A DNA stretch of 64,000 nucleotides from Cryptomeria japonica (Eukaryota; Streptophyta; Pinopsida; Cupressales; Cupressaceae), in contig NC_081408.1 in the NCBI RefSeq assembly GCF_030272615.1, positions 405,737,389 to 405,801,388 on the forward strand. The letters are read 5' to 3'. Below are positions 36,718 through 48,774 of the stretch, one piece after another (within the stretch, counting starts at the first letter, position 1; each line of letters opens with the position of its first letter). The notes beneath the pieces are model-generated. The model searched no databases. It saw only the letters and a list, made by a program, of their open reading frames with translations, and had not been told where the DNA came from. A program made the position numbers and the translations under genes.

Positions 36718-39700
36718 TTAATCATTATTTTGTCCATTTATGATCTTTGGGGTACATTTATATCGATCCATGAAAATGATCGATCTGATGTCATTGAGGA
36801 GACCCTCCTCACGCTTCCAGGTAACCATATTGTTGTGATTGACCGCCACGTTGGCTGCCCAATCAGCTGGACCATTAGCTTCACAATTAATGTGGGAAAT
36901 AAAACATTTATCGAAGGTGTTGATGAGATCTCTAGCAACCTTTATTATGTTGTTGATAGTCCATGAAGGCTTAGAAGTTCCTTTTAGGCATTTGATGATG
37001 TTATTAGAGTCCCCCTCAATCCATAGATAGGGACAGTTCCATCTTTTAGCTAGGAGAATGCCTTGGAGAGAAGCCATAGCTTCCGTCATGTGGTTAGTTT
37101 GGCAACCTAACAATCATTTCCTTACAACTACCATTTTTATCTCTGAGAATTGCACCACATCCCGTTGGGCCAGGATTGCCTTTGGCAGCTCTGTCGAAGT
37201 TGATTTTGAGCCAACCAAGAGGAGGAGAGTTCCATCTAGCTTCTAGTCTCTTGTTTTGTTTAGGATCAGTACTAATAGCACTCTTCAGGATCCAGGAGTT
37301 GAAAATGTGACTTTCCATGGGGTTGGCAGAATTGCATGGTTCCCTAATGATCCTAATGTTCTCCACAATAGCCCTTTGAATTTTCTGAAAAACAACAGCC
37401 TGGGTGAGACAAGTGTCCCTGAAGATGTGGTTGTTCCTTTCTTTCTAGATCCCCCACAGGATGTGAGGGAGTGAAAGCTACCACAAAGATCTCAAAGTGG
37501 GGTTAGACCAATGATAACTCCAAGAATGAAATAAATCTCAGATAGAGTTAGGAAACACCCATTCCATACAAAAATTCTTAAGAAATCTTTCCCAAATTGA
37601 AACAGTGAAGGAACAATGGATAGCCAAATGGTCCATAGATGCTTCCTCCTCAAGACATAAAGCACACCTATTTGGGAAGATAAAACCTCTAACCTTTAGA
37701 TTTTCTAAGGTCAAAATTTTGTTTTGAAGAAATGTCCAATAGAAAAAAATGATCTTTGGGATAAGACCCTTTATCCAGGATTTAGACCAGAAGGGGTTCT
37801 CTGAGGGGGCTGGGGAAAGAACTCCATACATTGAAGAGATAGTAATGTTGCCTTTGGGTTCATATTTCCAAATAAGAGAATCTTCCTCATTGTTCAACTA
37901 GGCAGAAGATAGGTGATTCTTGAGATTGATAAGGTTAGGGCGGATACTTTCAATGTTCTGCCATTTATCACCTATCCAATACTCTTCAACCAAGGAGCCA
38001 AAAACTCTAATACAGGGGGCAACAAAAGGGGCCCAATCATAGATTTCCATCAAAGGCTTATGAAGCAACCAGGGATCCTCCCAAAATCTAACTTTCCTAC
38101 CATTACCAACTCTCCATTTCACCCCTTTAGCAATGTTGTCTTTACACTTAGAGGCATGATTCCAAATGTGAGACCCATTAATATTGAAATTAGAATTGAT
38201 TAAAGAGAGAAGAGAAGAAGACAAAAGAGGATACTTACTTCTCCAAATTTTACACCACTCACTGTCAGAGTGGAACAATCTCCAAACCTGTTTAGACAAA
38301 AGAGATTCATTGAGGGTCCGGATTCTCCTCAGGCCCAGACCACCTTTACTTTTTGATCTGCAAACCTTATCCCAAGCCACTAATGCCATTATTTTCTTTT
38401 CCTCTACCCCTGACCAAATAATTTTTTTTTGAATTTTTTCAATAGCATCAACAAACTTAACTGGAATTATAAAGAGGCTGAGGGCATAAATAGGAATATT
38501 TTGAAGGGATGCTTTAAGAAGTTGAAGCTTGCCAACCTGACATAAGAGAGCACCTTTCCAACCAACAAGCTTTCTTTGAAATTTATCCACTAGAGAACTC
38601 CAAAAGGAATCAGGTGGAGCAATGCCTAGGGGGAGACCTAGGTAAGTAGTAGGAAGATCAACAATCCAACATTCGAGAATTCTGTTGATTCTATGTTGTC
38701 TTCTTTCAGGAGTGTTGATGAAAAACACTTCACTTTTAACCTAGTTGATAAGCTAGCTAGAAGCAGATGCAAACTTACAAAGGGTGTCCTTCAGGATTTT
38801 GGCTTCTGAAATTCTTGATTCCCCCATAATTATGGTGTAATCCACAAATTGTTGGTGGGAGCAAGTATGATCTGCAGAGGAAGGTTTGAGACCTTTAAAA
38901 ATACCTCTAGTCGCTAGACTTTCCATTGACCTGCCAAAACATTCATCCATAATAATGAAGAGGATAGGGGAGATGGGGTCCCCTTGCCTCAGTCCTCTGG
39001 AGGCTTTAAAGAAGGAGGAGGGAGATCTGTTAACAAGAACATCAAAGGAGGCAAAGGAGATGAGCTACTTGAAGAGGTCCACACATTTGTTAGAGAATCT
39101 AAAAGCCAAAAGGACCTTCATGAGGAAAGACCAATCAACCCGGTCATAGGCCTTAGATAGATCAAGCTTGAGAATAAAACCCCGTTTCTTAGCCATAACA
39201 AGGGAATGGATATTTTCATGGACTGTTATGATGGAATCAAGAATTTATCTTCCTAGCACAAAATGATTTTGCTGATGACAGATCAAAGAAGGAAGGACTT
39301 TCAAGAGTCTAGAGGTTAGGACCTTGGAAATTATCCTATAAAAAGAGTTGCATAAGCTCATTGGCCTGAACTTATCCACGGAGTCAACACCTTGAATTTT
39401 GGGGAATAAAGCAATGAAGGTGCCATTAATCTCTTTCAGAAGTTTTCTAGCCCCAAAATATTCTTTAACCCCACTAGAGACATCTTTCCCAACAATATCC
39501 CATAACTCTTGGAAGAAGAACATGGGGAAGCCATCAGGTCCAGGGGCTTTGTTACCTTCAAAAGAAAAGACAACATTTCTGATCTCCAAATTCAAAGGGA
39601 TAGAAGTTAGGATGGCATTACTTTGCTCATCAATAATGCAAGGAATGTTTTGAAGGAAGGAATTTTGAACATCAACATCCAGGATTTGATCCCTACAAAG

Positions 39701-40924
39701 AAGATTAGTGAAGAAGCATTTGGCCTTATTTCTTATCTCATCCTCCTTAACTAGCTCCCCATTGTCCACCATCAGTTTTTTGATCCTATGAGTCGTTTTA
39801 TGTTTGATAGTCGACATATGAAAGAATCTAGTATTCTTATCTCCTTCCTTCAGCCAGATACATCTAGACCTTTGCTTCCAAAAAGCTTCTTCTTTAGCAA
39901 TGATTTCATGGTATCTTTCGAGGATCTCATTTTCTTCAACCATATGATAGTCACAGTAGAGAATCCATCCTTCTAGATTTGGACCTGTATTTTATTGAGG
40001 TCTTCCTGAATTTTTCCTTTGGCCTCAAAAATATTCCCAAAGCTGGATTTATTCCAAGTCCTTATATTAATTGTTTTCTATGATTTTAAGTTTCTTCACA
40101 ACTCTATACATGGCAGTACCCTCAACTTGAATGTTCCACCATTCCTGAATTTTATGGGTGAGATCCGGATGAAGAGTCCACATTTTTTTCAAATCTAAAA
40201 GGAAAGTGCCTTCTTCTATTTATGGGGTTAGCAAAAAGAGTTATGGGATAGTGGTTAGACCCAACACGAATGTGAGAAGACAGAGAACATAAATAATGTT
40301 TGTACCAATAATTAGAAATAAGAGCCCTGTCAAGGCGAACTTGAATAAGGTCATTTCCAGCCCTCCTGTTAGTCCAAGTGTACTTGCAACCCTGCATCTC
40401 CACATCATTAAGAGCCTGAGTGTTTATAAAATCAATGAGGGCCAGTCTTCTATCCAACTGAGAAGGGCTTCCACCAAATTTTTCCTCTCTCTCAAAGGGG
40501 TGTTGAAGTCTCCCATGACAAGCCAGCTGAGGTTCTTGAAGTTGTCCCTTATTTCCATAAGTTTTTTCCAAAAATTGCTTCTGGCTTTCAAGGTGTTAGG
40601 AGCATAAATGTTAGTGAGGACCCAAGAGGTTCCATCTTTTAAATGCTCAAATTTAATTCAAGAAAAAATGCTTTCTTGAATAAGAACATGACCTTTAACA
40701 CTATTGAGATTCCAAATTGTTGCAATGCCTCTAGAGGCACCTTCTGAGCTACCACCACTAATACTCCCAGATTTAAATAAATTCAAAGCTTCAACCTTAT
40801 CTCTACTCATCTTAGTTTCTTGAATAAGAAAAATATCAGGTTTGCTATCCCTAATCATATTCCTAATAATATCTTGCTTGTGGGGATTATTAAGTCCCCT
40901 AATGTTCCAAGAGATAATCTTCAT
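36718..40924 (-). pseudogene. LINE 2 ORF2: endonuclease, reverse transcriptase, RNase H
   Basis: A real ATG at 40922-40924 begins the APE-type endonuclease ('MKIISWNIRGLNNPHKQ', 'LIQETKM'). Its C-terminal half near 40440-40170 shows 'YTWTNRRAGNDLIQVRLDR' and a final 'GSNHYPI' where SDHYPI is usual. RT follows: 'WLKEGDKNTRFFH' near 39860, 'KAPGPDGFPMFFFQELW' near 39550, 'LKLDLSKAYDRVDWSF' near 39160, 'GLRQGDPISP' near 38990. The catalytic FADD-type motif reads 'FVDYT' near 38850, a catalytic Asp replaced by Tyr, so RT would be dead even if translated. The zinc-finger region ('NRCALCLEEEASMDHL') is near 37650. RNase H (37230-36800) keeps its acidic residues: 'NFDRAAKGNPG', 'TEAMAS', 'EGDSNNI', 'GPADWAA'. 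One indel near 37105 splits RNase H. Confidence 0.93.
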
Positions 40925-41019
40925 AACTACTTACCAATTCCTAACTCCTTCAGAGTCTTTTGAGTCCCATCTGCTATGTTCTTGCTGGCCTCCTTATCTC
41001 TGACTTTATGGTTTGAAGT

Positions 41020-42695
41020 TCATCCCGAGGATGAGGAGACATACCCTACATCAAATTGAGCAATTCTACTAGACTTCCTTAATTGGGCGGCCAAGGGAGT
41101 GGATCCTTTTTTGTTCCCGTGTTTTGGAATTTTCCAATCTACTTCTTTCTCAAAAACCGCTTCAGCGTTACTAAGAATTCTAGAAATTTCCTCTTCATTA
41201 CCCCAATTAGGTGATCTGGAATCATGTGAAGAACTATTGATTGTTTTAGAGGCTTGATTTGAATCCGAAAGGTTCATGCCCAATATAGCACATTTCTGGG
41301 CTTCTTGTAGATCAAACCTGATTGTGAGAGGGGAAGAGTCATTCTTTACTTCTTGTGAGCCAGTGATCTCCCCTTCCTCATATTGTTTGACTTCCTTAAT
41401 ATCCTTATCTTTCAGATCCTCTTCATTGGGAGCTTCCTTACTGGCCAAGGGGTCAGCAGTTACCATCTCGGTATTTTCTTTAGAAGATTCATTCTGATCT
41501 TTTATTTCCTCTATTCGGATCTGCCCTACCAGGGGGTTGTCTACTTTCATTTGTTCCTTCCTCAGAGCTTCCTGGGGGGGGGATGATTAGAGTTAGAGGC
41601 TGAGGAGACCACTTCCTTATTCTCCCCCAGACATCCGAAATAGTTGGTATCAACTAGGTCAGTTTCCTTATTTTCTGAATTTTTGACTTGCCATACCTTT
41701 TTCTCCGAAGCCTTTTTACTTTCTACTATAGGTTTGGCTTGCTTATTCTCCCCTTTAGGCTTGAGAGGACAATGTTTGGCCCAATGACCTACTTTTTTTA
41801 CAGTGGAAGCAAGCAAAGGGGATGGATTCATATTCAATTTGTTGTTTCCACATTCCCAAATTTGACACTATATCTATCTGCTCGGGCATATCTACATCGT
41901 GGGCGATCCCTACACAAAATCTGGTATGAGTGAGCCTCCTTCTTGAAGCTGTGACTGGATCTATTGAGAGGATCTCACCAAAAGAGCTTGCTATACCTGA
42001 GAAAATACTTCCTTCCCAATACTCAAGAGGCAGACCTGGTAACTTAACCCAAACTAGGACTTGCACCAGAAGAGAATCACTCATGTTTAGGTTCGGATGC
42101 CAATTCTGAAGGACCAGAGCTGTCTTTCCAACCAACCAAGGACTACCATAGAGGATCCTTATTTTATCTTCTTCACAGGAAAAGACAAAGGTGAGGAGGC
42201 CTTTGGGAAGAGCCGAAATTTCAACATTACCTTTCAAAGCCCATTTCTGTTTGACATAAGCCCTAACAACTTCAATGTTTGGGCGTGGTCCCATGAATTT
42301 ACCCACCAGAGAGTTCGACATACTACTTATGTTATGATCCAAAACTGAGTCAAGAATAGAAATGGAGAACTTACCACCAGTCAGGTCCGATATATTCTTG
42401 ACAGGAGGCAAGGAGGATTTTCAAGATGGTCTAGTTCCAAAGAGGGATGACCACTTTCTAGTTTCTTTTCCATTCTCCAAAAAACTTCACTTGGGCTGGA
42501 CCCCCCCACCGTGTTTCCAGAACCCACATTCTTCTCTGGCAAAGTACCGTTAGCCTGTAGAATATCTGGAGGCTTGTCCTACTCCCCCATCTGGCCAGCT
42601 CCATCGATCTGGCCACTACCTCCATTGGAATTAGACTTCCCGCCTTGCAGAATTCAAATTTTGAATTCTTCCATTGCCACCTTCTCCTCCTCCAT
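41020..42695 (-). pseudogene. LINE 2 ORF1: DUF4283-like RNA-binding domain plus zinc knuckle
   Basis: ORF1 of plant L1-type LINEs makes the RNA-binding partner of ORF2. The central part (42411-41755) contains 'GKFMGPRPNIEVVRAYVKQK', 'LLTFVFSCEEDKIRILYGSP' and 'LPLEYWEGSIF', the DUF4283 layout. A zinc knuckle begins 'FACFHCKK' and continues in another frame as 'VGHWAKHC'; the join is a T7 run at 41793-41799. A second frameshift is in G9 at 41574-41582, after which an acidic tail runs to 41020. N-terminal codons from the ATG at 42693-42695 are in a further frame. The start is uncertain because the element may be slightly 5'-truncated. Confidence 0.85.
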
Positions 42696-42726
42696 GTGAG
42701 CTCTCCATTCCTCAGTAGTTATTAAT

Positions 42727-42742
42727 TCATATGAAAATTGTT
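42727..42742. repeat. Target-site duplication, right copy (LINE 2)
   Basis: TCATATGAAAATTGTT, identical to 34608-34623. The copia protease resumes directly after it. Confidence 0.9.
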
Positions 42743-43552
42743 ATTCATGGAAGAGTTAGTATTAAATTACTTGATGATAGAGTGAAGGGGACTTATGGTG
42801 TACTTCATATCCCAGGTTTGGCATGAAACCTAATCTTAGTGAGTAAATTGAATGATTTAGGTGTGTAGGTTGTTTTCTTGAATGAATAGTGTAAGATGAC
42901 AAGAGGATCTATGGTGTTGGCTAAGGGTGTTCATATTGGTTCCTTGTACAAGCTAGATGCACACACAATTAAATACAATTGTACATTTGGACTCTTCATC
43001 CTCACTGTCAAATAGAGTAGAGAAGAATTCTATAGCATCTACATTTAATTTTCAATCATTTTGGGTACGTAAGGGTGGTCATTCCTTGAAGATGAATCTT
43101 CTAGGTGGAGAAGGAAATTTTATGTCTCTGATGACAATCACATTGGTGAGAAGGGTCTTAGAGCCCTAAAATATAAGATCCTTTTTGAAGGCATTGATGA
43201 TTGTAATCTCACATTTGAATTTTTCCAATAATTAGTATATGGTAAACAAAATTATGTTTGTTTTGATTCTATTTCTCACAAGTCTTCTAGGTTGTTGGAT
43301 TGTGTTCATGCAGATGTGTTTGGTCTTGTGAATGTTCCTTCATTATCTAGATATTTGAACTTAGTCTCAATCATAGATGATTATAGTAGAAGAATATCTG
43401 TTATTATTTTATCATAAGTAAAGTTGAAGTCTTTAGTCAGTTTAACAAGTTTAAGGCCCTTATTGAAAATTAGAGTTATATAAAGATTGAATGCTTGAGG
43501 TTTGATAATGGCGGTGAGTTATGTTTAGTAGGATTTGACATGTTCTATAAGG
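42743..43552 (+). pseudogene. Ty1/copia protease end, pre-integrase and integrase start
   Basis: Continues the copia pol after the LINE. 'VSIKLLDDRVKGTYGVLHIP' and 'NLILVSKLNDLGV' are the end of the protease region. 'GEKGLRALKYKILFEGIDDC' is the gag-pre-integrase segment, with 'YGKQNYVCFDSIS' at the integrase zinc-binding region. The core starts 'DCVHADVFG', followed by 'NVPSLSRYLNLVSIIDDYSR'. The sequence reaches the segment where relatives have the 'RTDNGGEF' Asp (here 'FDNGGEL') and then stops at 43552, where the outer LTR element was inserted. The missing RT and RNase H should lie beyond the window. Several stops are present. Confidence 0.85.
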
Positions 43553-44199
43553 TGTTGGCATTGATGTTGTTTCGGTGATGCTCCAGTGATGATTGGTGAT
43601 ATCTGATGCATGTAGAATCTTAGGAGTTGTCATTGATGGCAAATCAGCTTTCCTGATCTTATTTGGTATGGAGTTCTGGTTAACTAGATGTCTTGAGTAA
43701 GTATTTTGGTATCTAGTCTACCCGGTGAAGCTCAGTGTACAATTTTGTGAGCATTTTTCATTTTCAGTGGAGTAGATTTTGGTTTCAATGATCAGGGTTA
43801 TTTGGTCAAGTATCAGAAGCAGATTATCATGCAAATCTACCCTCATGTATTTCTTCCTAGCCTTTTTGAAGATCCAGTATCCGATAGAGTAGTAAAACAG
43901 GAATATCTTCATTATTATTGATGTATCGTGTGGTCTGGATTTCTTGGATAGATTTCGATGATTGGTGATGTGTTTGAGATAATTGGTGAGGCCTATAGGG
44001 AGTGTGTGATCATGTATTTTGGGTCCGAAATATGTTTTGGAAAGGATTTGAGCTGACTTGATACATTACAAATTTCATACTCTAATATTTTGTGAAGTCG
44101 ACTTGTAGGAGATCAAATTTGCTAGTGCGGATATATAAGTTCAACTTGGTTAATGCATTTGGGTGTGGATATGATGTGTGGGATTATTTTGGAGCAATT
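43553..44199 (+). repeat. Outer element 5' LTR, first part
   Basis: Matches the partial 3' LTR at 63749-64000 along its first 250 bp ('aggagttgtcattgatgg', 'gttaactagatgtcttgag', 'caatgatcagggtta'). It is interrupted by the nested gypsy element; the last five bases, CAATT (44195-44199), are the nested element's target-site duplication. Confidence 0.88.
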
Positions 44200-45253
44200 T
44201 GTCGTGCCCAACTTTTTTGGGCAAAAAACGGAACAACAAATTTTTTTTTTTAACAACATAACTCATAACATAGTCTACATTATAATAACTTCATTAGAGT
44301 TTTGTCTTATCCAAGATGTAAATAAAATTGTTTACTAAGGTTGGGTTAATTAACCAACTCGAACGAGCGACTCTATTTGGTGGAGATTAATTAGTGTCAC
44401 GGATTAGTTAGCTAGATCAATTACCTTAATTAAGTTGTCGCTAATTAAAAATGAGGGTTAATTGGTTTTCTTAATGTATTAAATCATTCCCGACCATATA
44501 ATGATAATACTATTAATTAATTGATGCACACACAAATTTATTATTTAAATCCAACCGATAAGGGTTCGAATTTCTATAATGCCATTTGCCCACTAAATCC
44601 GATATTAGGCTAAAGCCAATTCTAATTTCCCTAAACCCTTAATTTTGACGATTTAATTAATCCGACCAAAACCGGTCTCAAAGGCTTATGGTTCATAAAA
44701 TTAATTTACAATTTCCCCTTTTAAATTTTCCCCATTTACAATATAACCTAACGTCCACAATTAAATCGAGGATAATCTATTGACAAATTAAATTAATTAA
44801 TTTGATTTAGTGTATAGTGTATCCAACTACATTAAGTCTTCATTTTAAACCCCATTGAAATATCTATATTAAAATTTTAATTCTCTAAGGAATATAAGCA
44901 TATAATAATTCAATTATTTAAATAACCCTAATTATTAGTTAAAATATTAAAACTCAATTTCAAATTCCAAAATTCTTTTAAATAAGGAAATCCCTTATTC
45001 ATAAAATGCTAACCCTAACCCGAAATTGGGATTAGGGTTGCATTTCTATTTATTACCCACTTTGTTTTATTTCTTAATAATTTATACCATAACCCGAAAT
45101 GGGTTAGGGTTTATTATACCACATTTTTTTGTTTAGAGTGTGTGTGTGTGTGTGGTTGCAGGTATGGGGACGGATTAGGGCACGGTGGCCATGGACGACG
45201 GAGGTTTTTCGAAGAGGGAAGGAGTGGAGGTAGTGGCGCGGGCTCCCCTGAAT

Positions 45254-45460
45254 GCCACTGTGCGTACACACAGTGGCGGGCAGCACCACCCACTATGTGC
45301 ACACATAGTGGCGGACGGTGTTACCGCCACCCACTGTGTATACACAGTGGCGGGGCGCCGCTCACTGTGTGTAGCACAGTGGCGGTCGCGACCGTTCCAC
45401 TATGTCTACACACAGTGCGGTGCCTCCCGCGCCGCCCACTGTGTGTAAACATAGTGGCTC
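45254..45460. repeat. Array of six imperfect palindromes in the 3' LTR
   Basis: Six successive units of the type CCACTGTGTGCACACAGTGG, each self-complementary, are spaced about 35-40 bp apart by GC-rich spacers ('cgggcagcacc', 'cggacggtgttaccgcc'). Each unit could form a hairpin or cruciform. The GC-rich block is sharply bounded by AT-rich DNA. Confidence 0.85.
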
Positions 45461-45545
45461 GCCCGGTACCCCCGATTTCCTCCTTTTTTTTTTCTTAGTT
45501 TTTTTTTTTAATATAATATATTTTTTTTAAATATAAAAGTATATA

Positions 45546-45786
<241 letters not shown>

Positions 45787-45792
45787 TGCCAT

Positions 45793-45909
45793 GATCAGAA
45801 TATATACATATAACTTTTTTTTTTTTTAAGATATCCATTGAGTATGTTTATATATATGATCAGAATATATACATATAACTTTTTTTTTTTTAAGATATCC
45901 ATTGAGTAT

Positions 45910-45922
<13 letters not shown>
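45793..45922. repeat. 65-bp tandem duplication, only in this LTR
   Basis: 'gatcagaatatatacatata' starts at 45793 and again at 45858, each followed by a poly-T run and 'aagatatccattgagtatg'. The other LTR has one copy (55094 region). Confidence 0.88.
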
Positions 45923-45975
<53 letters not shown>

Positions 45976-48764
45976 ACCTAATAGGGTTAGGAAGCTTATT
46001 TTGAATAATTTTAACACATAAGCATGCAACCCCTATATTTTTTGTAACAGCAATACATGGGTCCATGATATAAATATTTTTTTGTTTTACAACTTGCAGG
46101 AGTGGGTTAAATAGTAGCACATTCACTGATTTTAGATCTCATTTCCTAGGTGTGATTTATCTTAATATACAACATTCAAAAGTTATTAATATTTTTTTTT
46201 TTTTAAAACAGCTATGCAACATGTTTTCTACAACAATGTTTAAATACTAGTTCTTTTTCAGCTATGCCTAAACAGAGTTAAAAGTAACAAAATAACAGTA
46301 AATAAACTTTGCAAGTAAATACTCAAACATAATGCATTCTTTTTTTTTTTTTTTTAATTTCCTTCCTTAACTTAAATTTTCAGAAATAAACATGGCAACA
46401 GAAATCCCTTTTTTTTTTTTTGAGACAAAAATTGATACAATTTACAACATAATAAATGTTCAAAACTTAAATAAAAGGTACTTTGCATATAGAATATTTG
46501 AATACCAAGGTCCACATTTACAATGGGTGAAATAACCCAACTAGTCTCTCTTTCTTAATGATGAGGACTTGAATAAAAGAATATATTTCTTTAAACAGAA
46601 ATAAAAGAAAACAACTTAAAGCCCTTTATTTACATTTTTTCTTTTTGCAACAATTCATAAAATTACATTTTTGCTTTTCTGCATCTAAATAGAAAATCTG
46701 TATCTGAATAAAAATCTGCAACTCCTAGATTCTTTTCCCAGCAACCTGCATACAGAATTTTAGGGCTATGACCATGGGGTGCTCACCTCCCAGCCTAGGC
46801 TTACCAGAAGCCACCCCCGAGCTTGGAGAATCAAGACCTAGACGGGGTTACAACCAAGCAACACAACAAGAAAAGGGGAAATCAACACAATAGACACATC
46901 CCTTCCCAAGGTGAAACTCCATCACAAAATCTGATGTCTTACTAGGGTGGAAGTGGACCAAGTACCCTAGGGGAGAAATCTGCTAGATAGAACTTACAGC
47001 CAACTCATGGCATCCATGAAAGCATAACCAAAAATCATCCTTAATCCCTACACCCTTATGACCCCCAAAAAGGCAACCATGCCATATTTGCACCCCCTTA
47101 TGACCCCCAAGTGAAATAACACAAAAGAAAAGCAGCAAGGGTCTCATGGACAGACCCTTGAGATCACTCTCATAATGAGAGCCTCGCACCCTAAGGGTTG
47201 TCAAGCTCCTTCCACCCCCAAGACCAATCTATCCTCCCAAGGAAAGGATGGTCTTGAACACTCCCCAAACACAACAATACATAAAACAGAAATAAGCAAG
47301 AAATCACATAGATTTTTACAAGTGCAACACAAATAAAGAAATACAACAATTTCCATTCAAGCATTCTAGAACATTTTTACATTTACATAAGAGGGAAAAA
47401 GTAACACCAACCTTGAACTGCCAAGGAAAATCTAGGGGAAAGCTTGATGAAGAGCTGCCCAATCCTCAATCTTTTTCTGCAATTACTTAGCCCCAACTTC
47501 CTATCCCTAAAACTGGTTTTTCCTCCAGAATTTCTCCAAAAATCTCCAAGGATGGAGAGTGGGTGATTAGCTCACTAAGCTTCCATTCCTAGCCTAAGAA
47601 GGCCTCTCTCACTCCTTCCAACCTCTTGGATAGAGTGAGGTATCCCCCATTGGATTGGTCTTCCCTAGGTCTTACACACTCCCTAACCTAGGTATCTAGA
47701 GAAGGGAAATGGAATGGGGAAGAGGGATTACTCCCTTCAAGAAGGTTATCCTAGCAAGGATGGCACTCCTATAGATGGAATTTGTCCATCTTGGGAAAAC
47801 CACTTTTTTGGGTGGTTAAACAAGTCATAAGGGAAAGACACATGGCCAATTTTGGCCTATGGTACCCCATGAGGCCTAATAGAAATGCTCTAAAATTGAC
47901 TCTAGGAGTTGATTTGATCCTCAGAAAGTCCACCTAAAGTTAACCTACGGGTCAACTCTGAGTTGACCCTCCTTGTGGCTCACTAACCTAGATTTCTTGG
48001 TTCCTTCAAGGATAATTAGGAGATATAACAATTAACAAAAAATAAAACTCTCCAAAAAGGTGACATGACAAATTGCCAACACAACATACTACATAGGTGT
48101 CAAGTGACACTACAAAATAATTCCACATCATAATACACATGTGGCAATTGTCCCTTAAATGATTTAAACAATTCAATAAATACAATTTACACTCATGCAA
48201 CATTTTACTTTTACGAATAAAATACAATACATACGGGGTGTTGCCTCTCCAAATAGACAACCCCTGGTTTTACGAACGCACATAGGCCTAGGCTTGATTC
48301 TCCATAATATTTCCATGGTCACATGGATAATTTCCTGCACATCTCAATTTAAACATTAGTACTTCCCAATAGCCTCATATAATATAAAACACATAATTAG
48401 AATACAATACATTCATTCTGCAAAGACTTGTCATTATAAAATATGATTTGTCACAAATCAAAGCAATTCATCATAATCCTCAAAATTCGATCCATTTACA
48501 AGATATGCAAACATATTTCTAGCATTATAACAAATCCGGAAATTTAGATAATAACATACATCATCACAATGTTACCCTAATCTAGAATCATATAATATTC
48601 TATAACCACAAGGCATAGAAATGAAGCATCAATATATATCAATATTACCAAAATCGTGGGACCATATAAAGTTCTATATCCATAGTGTGTCAAAACTAGC
48701 ATCCAAAATAGTTCCAATATGAAAATAACTGAACAGATAGGATGGGTCGAGGTAGGGCCTCACA

Positions 48765-48774
48765 CCCTCCCCCT
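48765..48774 (-). promoter_or_regulatory. Polypurine tract of the Tekay/Del-type element
   Basis: On the minus strand AGGGGGAGGG directly abuts the 3' LTR start TGTGAGG and follows immediately after the pol TAG stop (48775-48777). It primes plus-strand DNA synthesis. Confidence 0.92.

Larger units (their letters stand above)
34624..42726 (-). mobile_element. LINE 2: near-complete three-ORF LINE inside a copia element
   Basis: An 8103-bp insertion flanked by a perfect 16-bp duplication (34608-34623 and 42727-42742) interrupts copia protease sequence that continues on the other side. On the minus strand it holds ORF1 (DUF4283-like domain and zinc knuckle), ORF2 (endonuclease, RT, zinc finger, RNase H) and a third ORF related to the one in LINE 1. 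The 5' end reads directly into ORF1-like codons, so a small 5' truncation is possible. The 3' end lacks a clear poly(A); it ends '...cctatttttcatatt' before the duplication, which is unusual for an L1-type LINE and may be decay. Confidence 0.92.

Noticed and set aside
45001-45120. Possible interstitial telomere
   Set aside because: Only two or three telomere-like motifs, inverted, and repeated in the other LTR as part of the element.
45254-45460. Repeat-spacer pattern that might suggest a CRISPR array
   Set aside because: Units are diverged, spacers are GC-rich and related to each other, there are no cas genes and the context is a plant retrotransposon LTR.
45104-45498. Several ORFs (Cys/His-rich products) across the palindrome array, repeated at 54587-54949
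   Set aside because: They arise from GC-rich repeat units that lack stops; they overlap on both strands and change frame between LTR copies.
46983-47204. A 73-codon minus-strand ORF also present at 56266-56487
   Set aside because: Its conservation is explained by the two copies being LTRs of one element; no protein family is recognisable.
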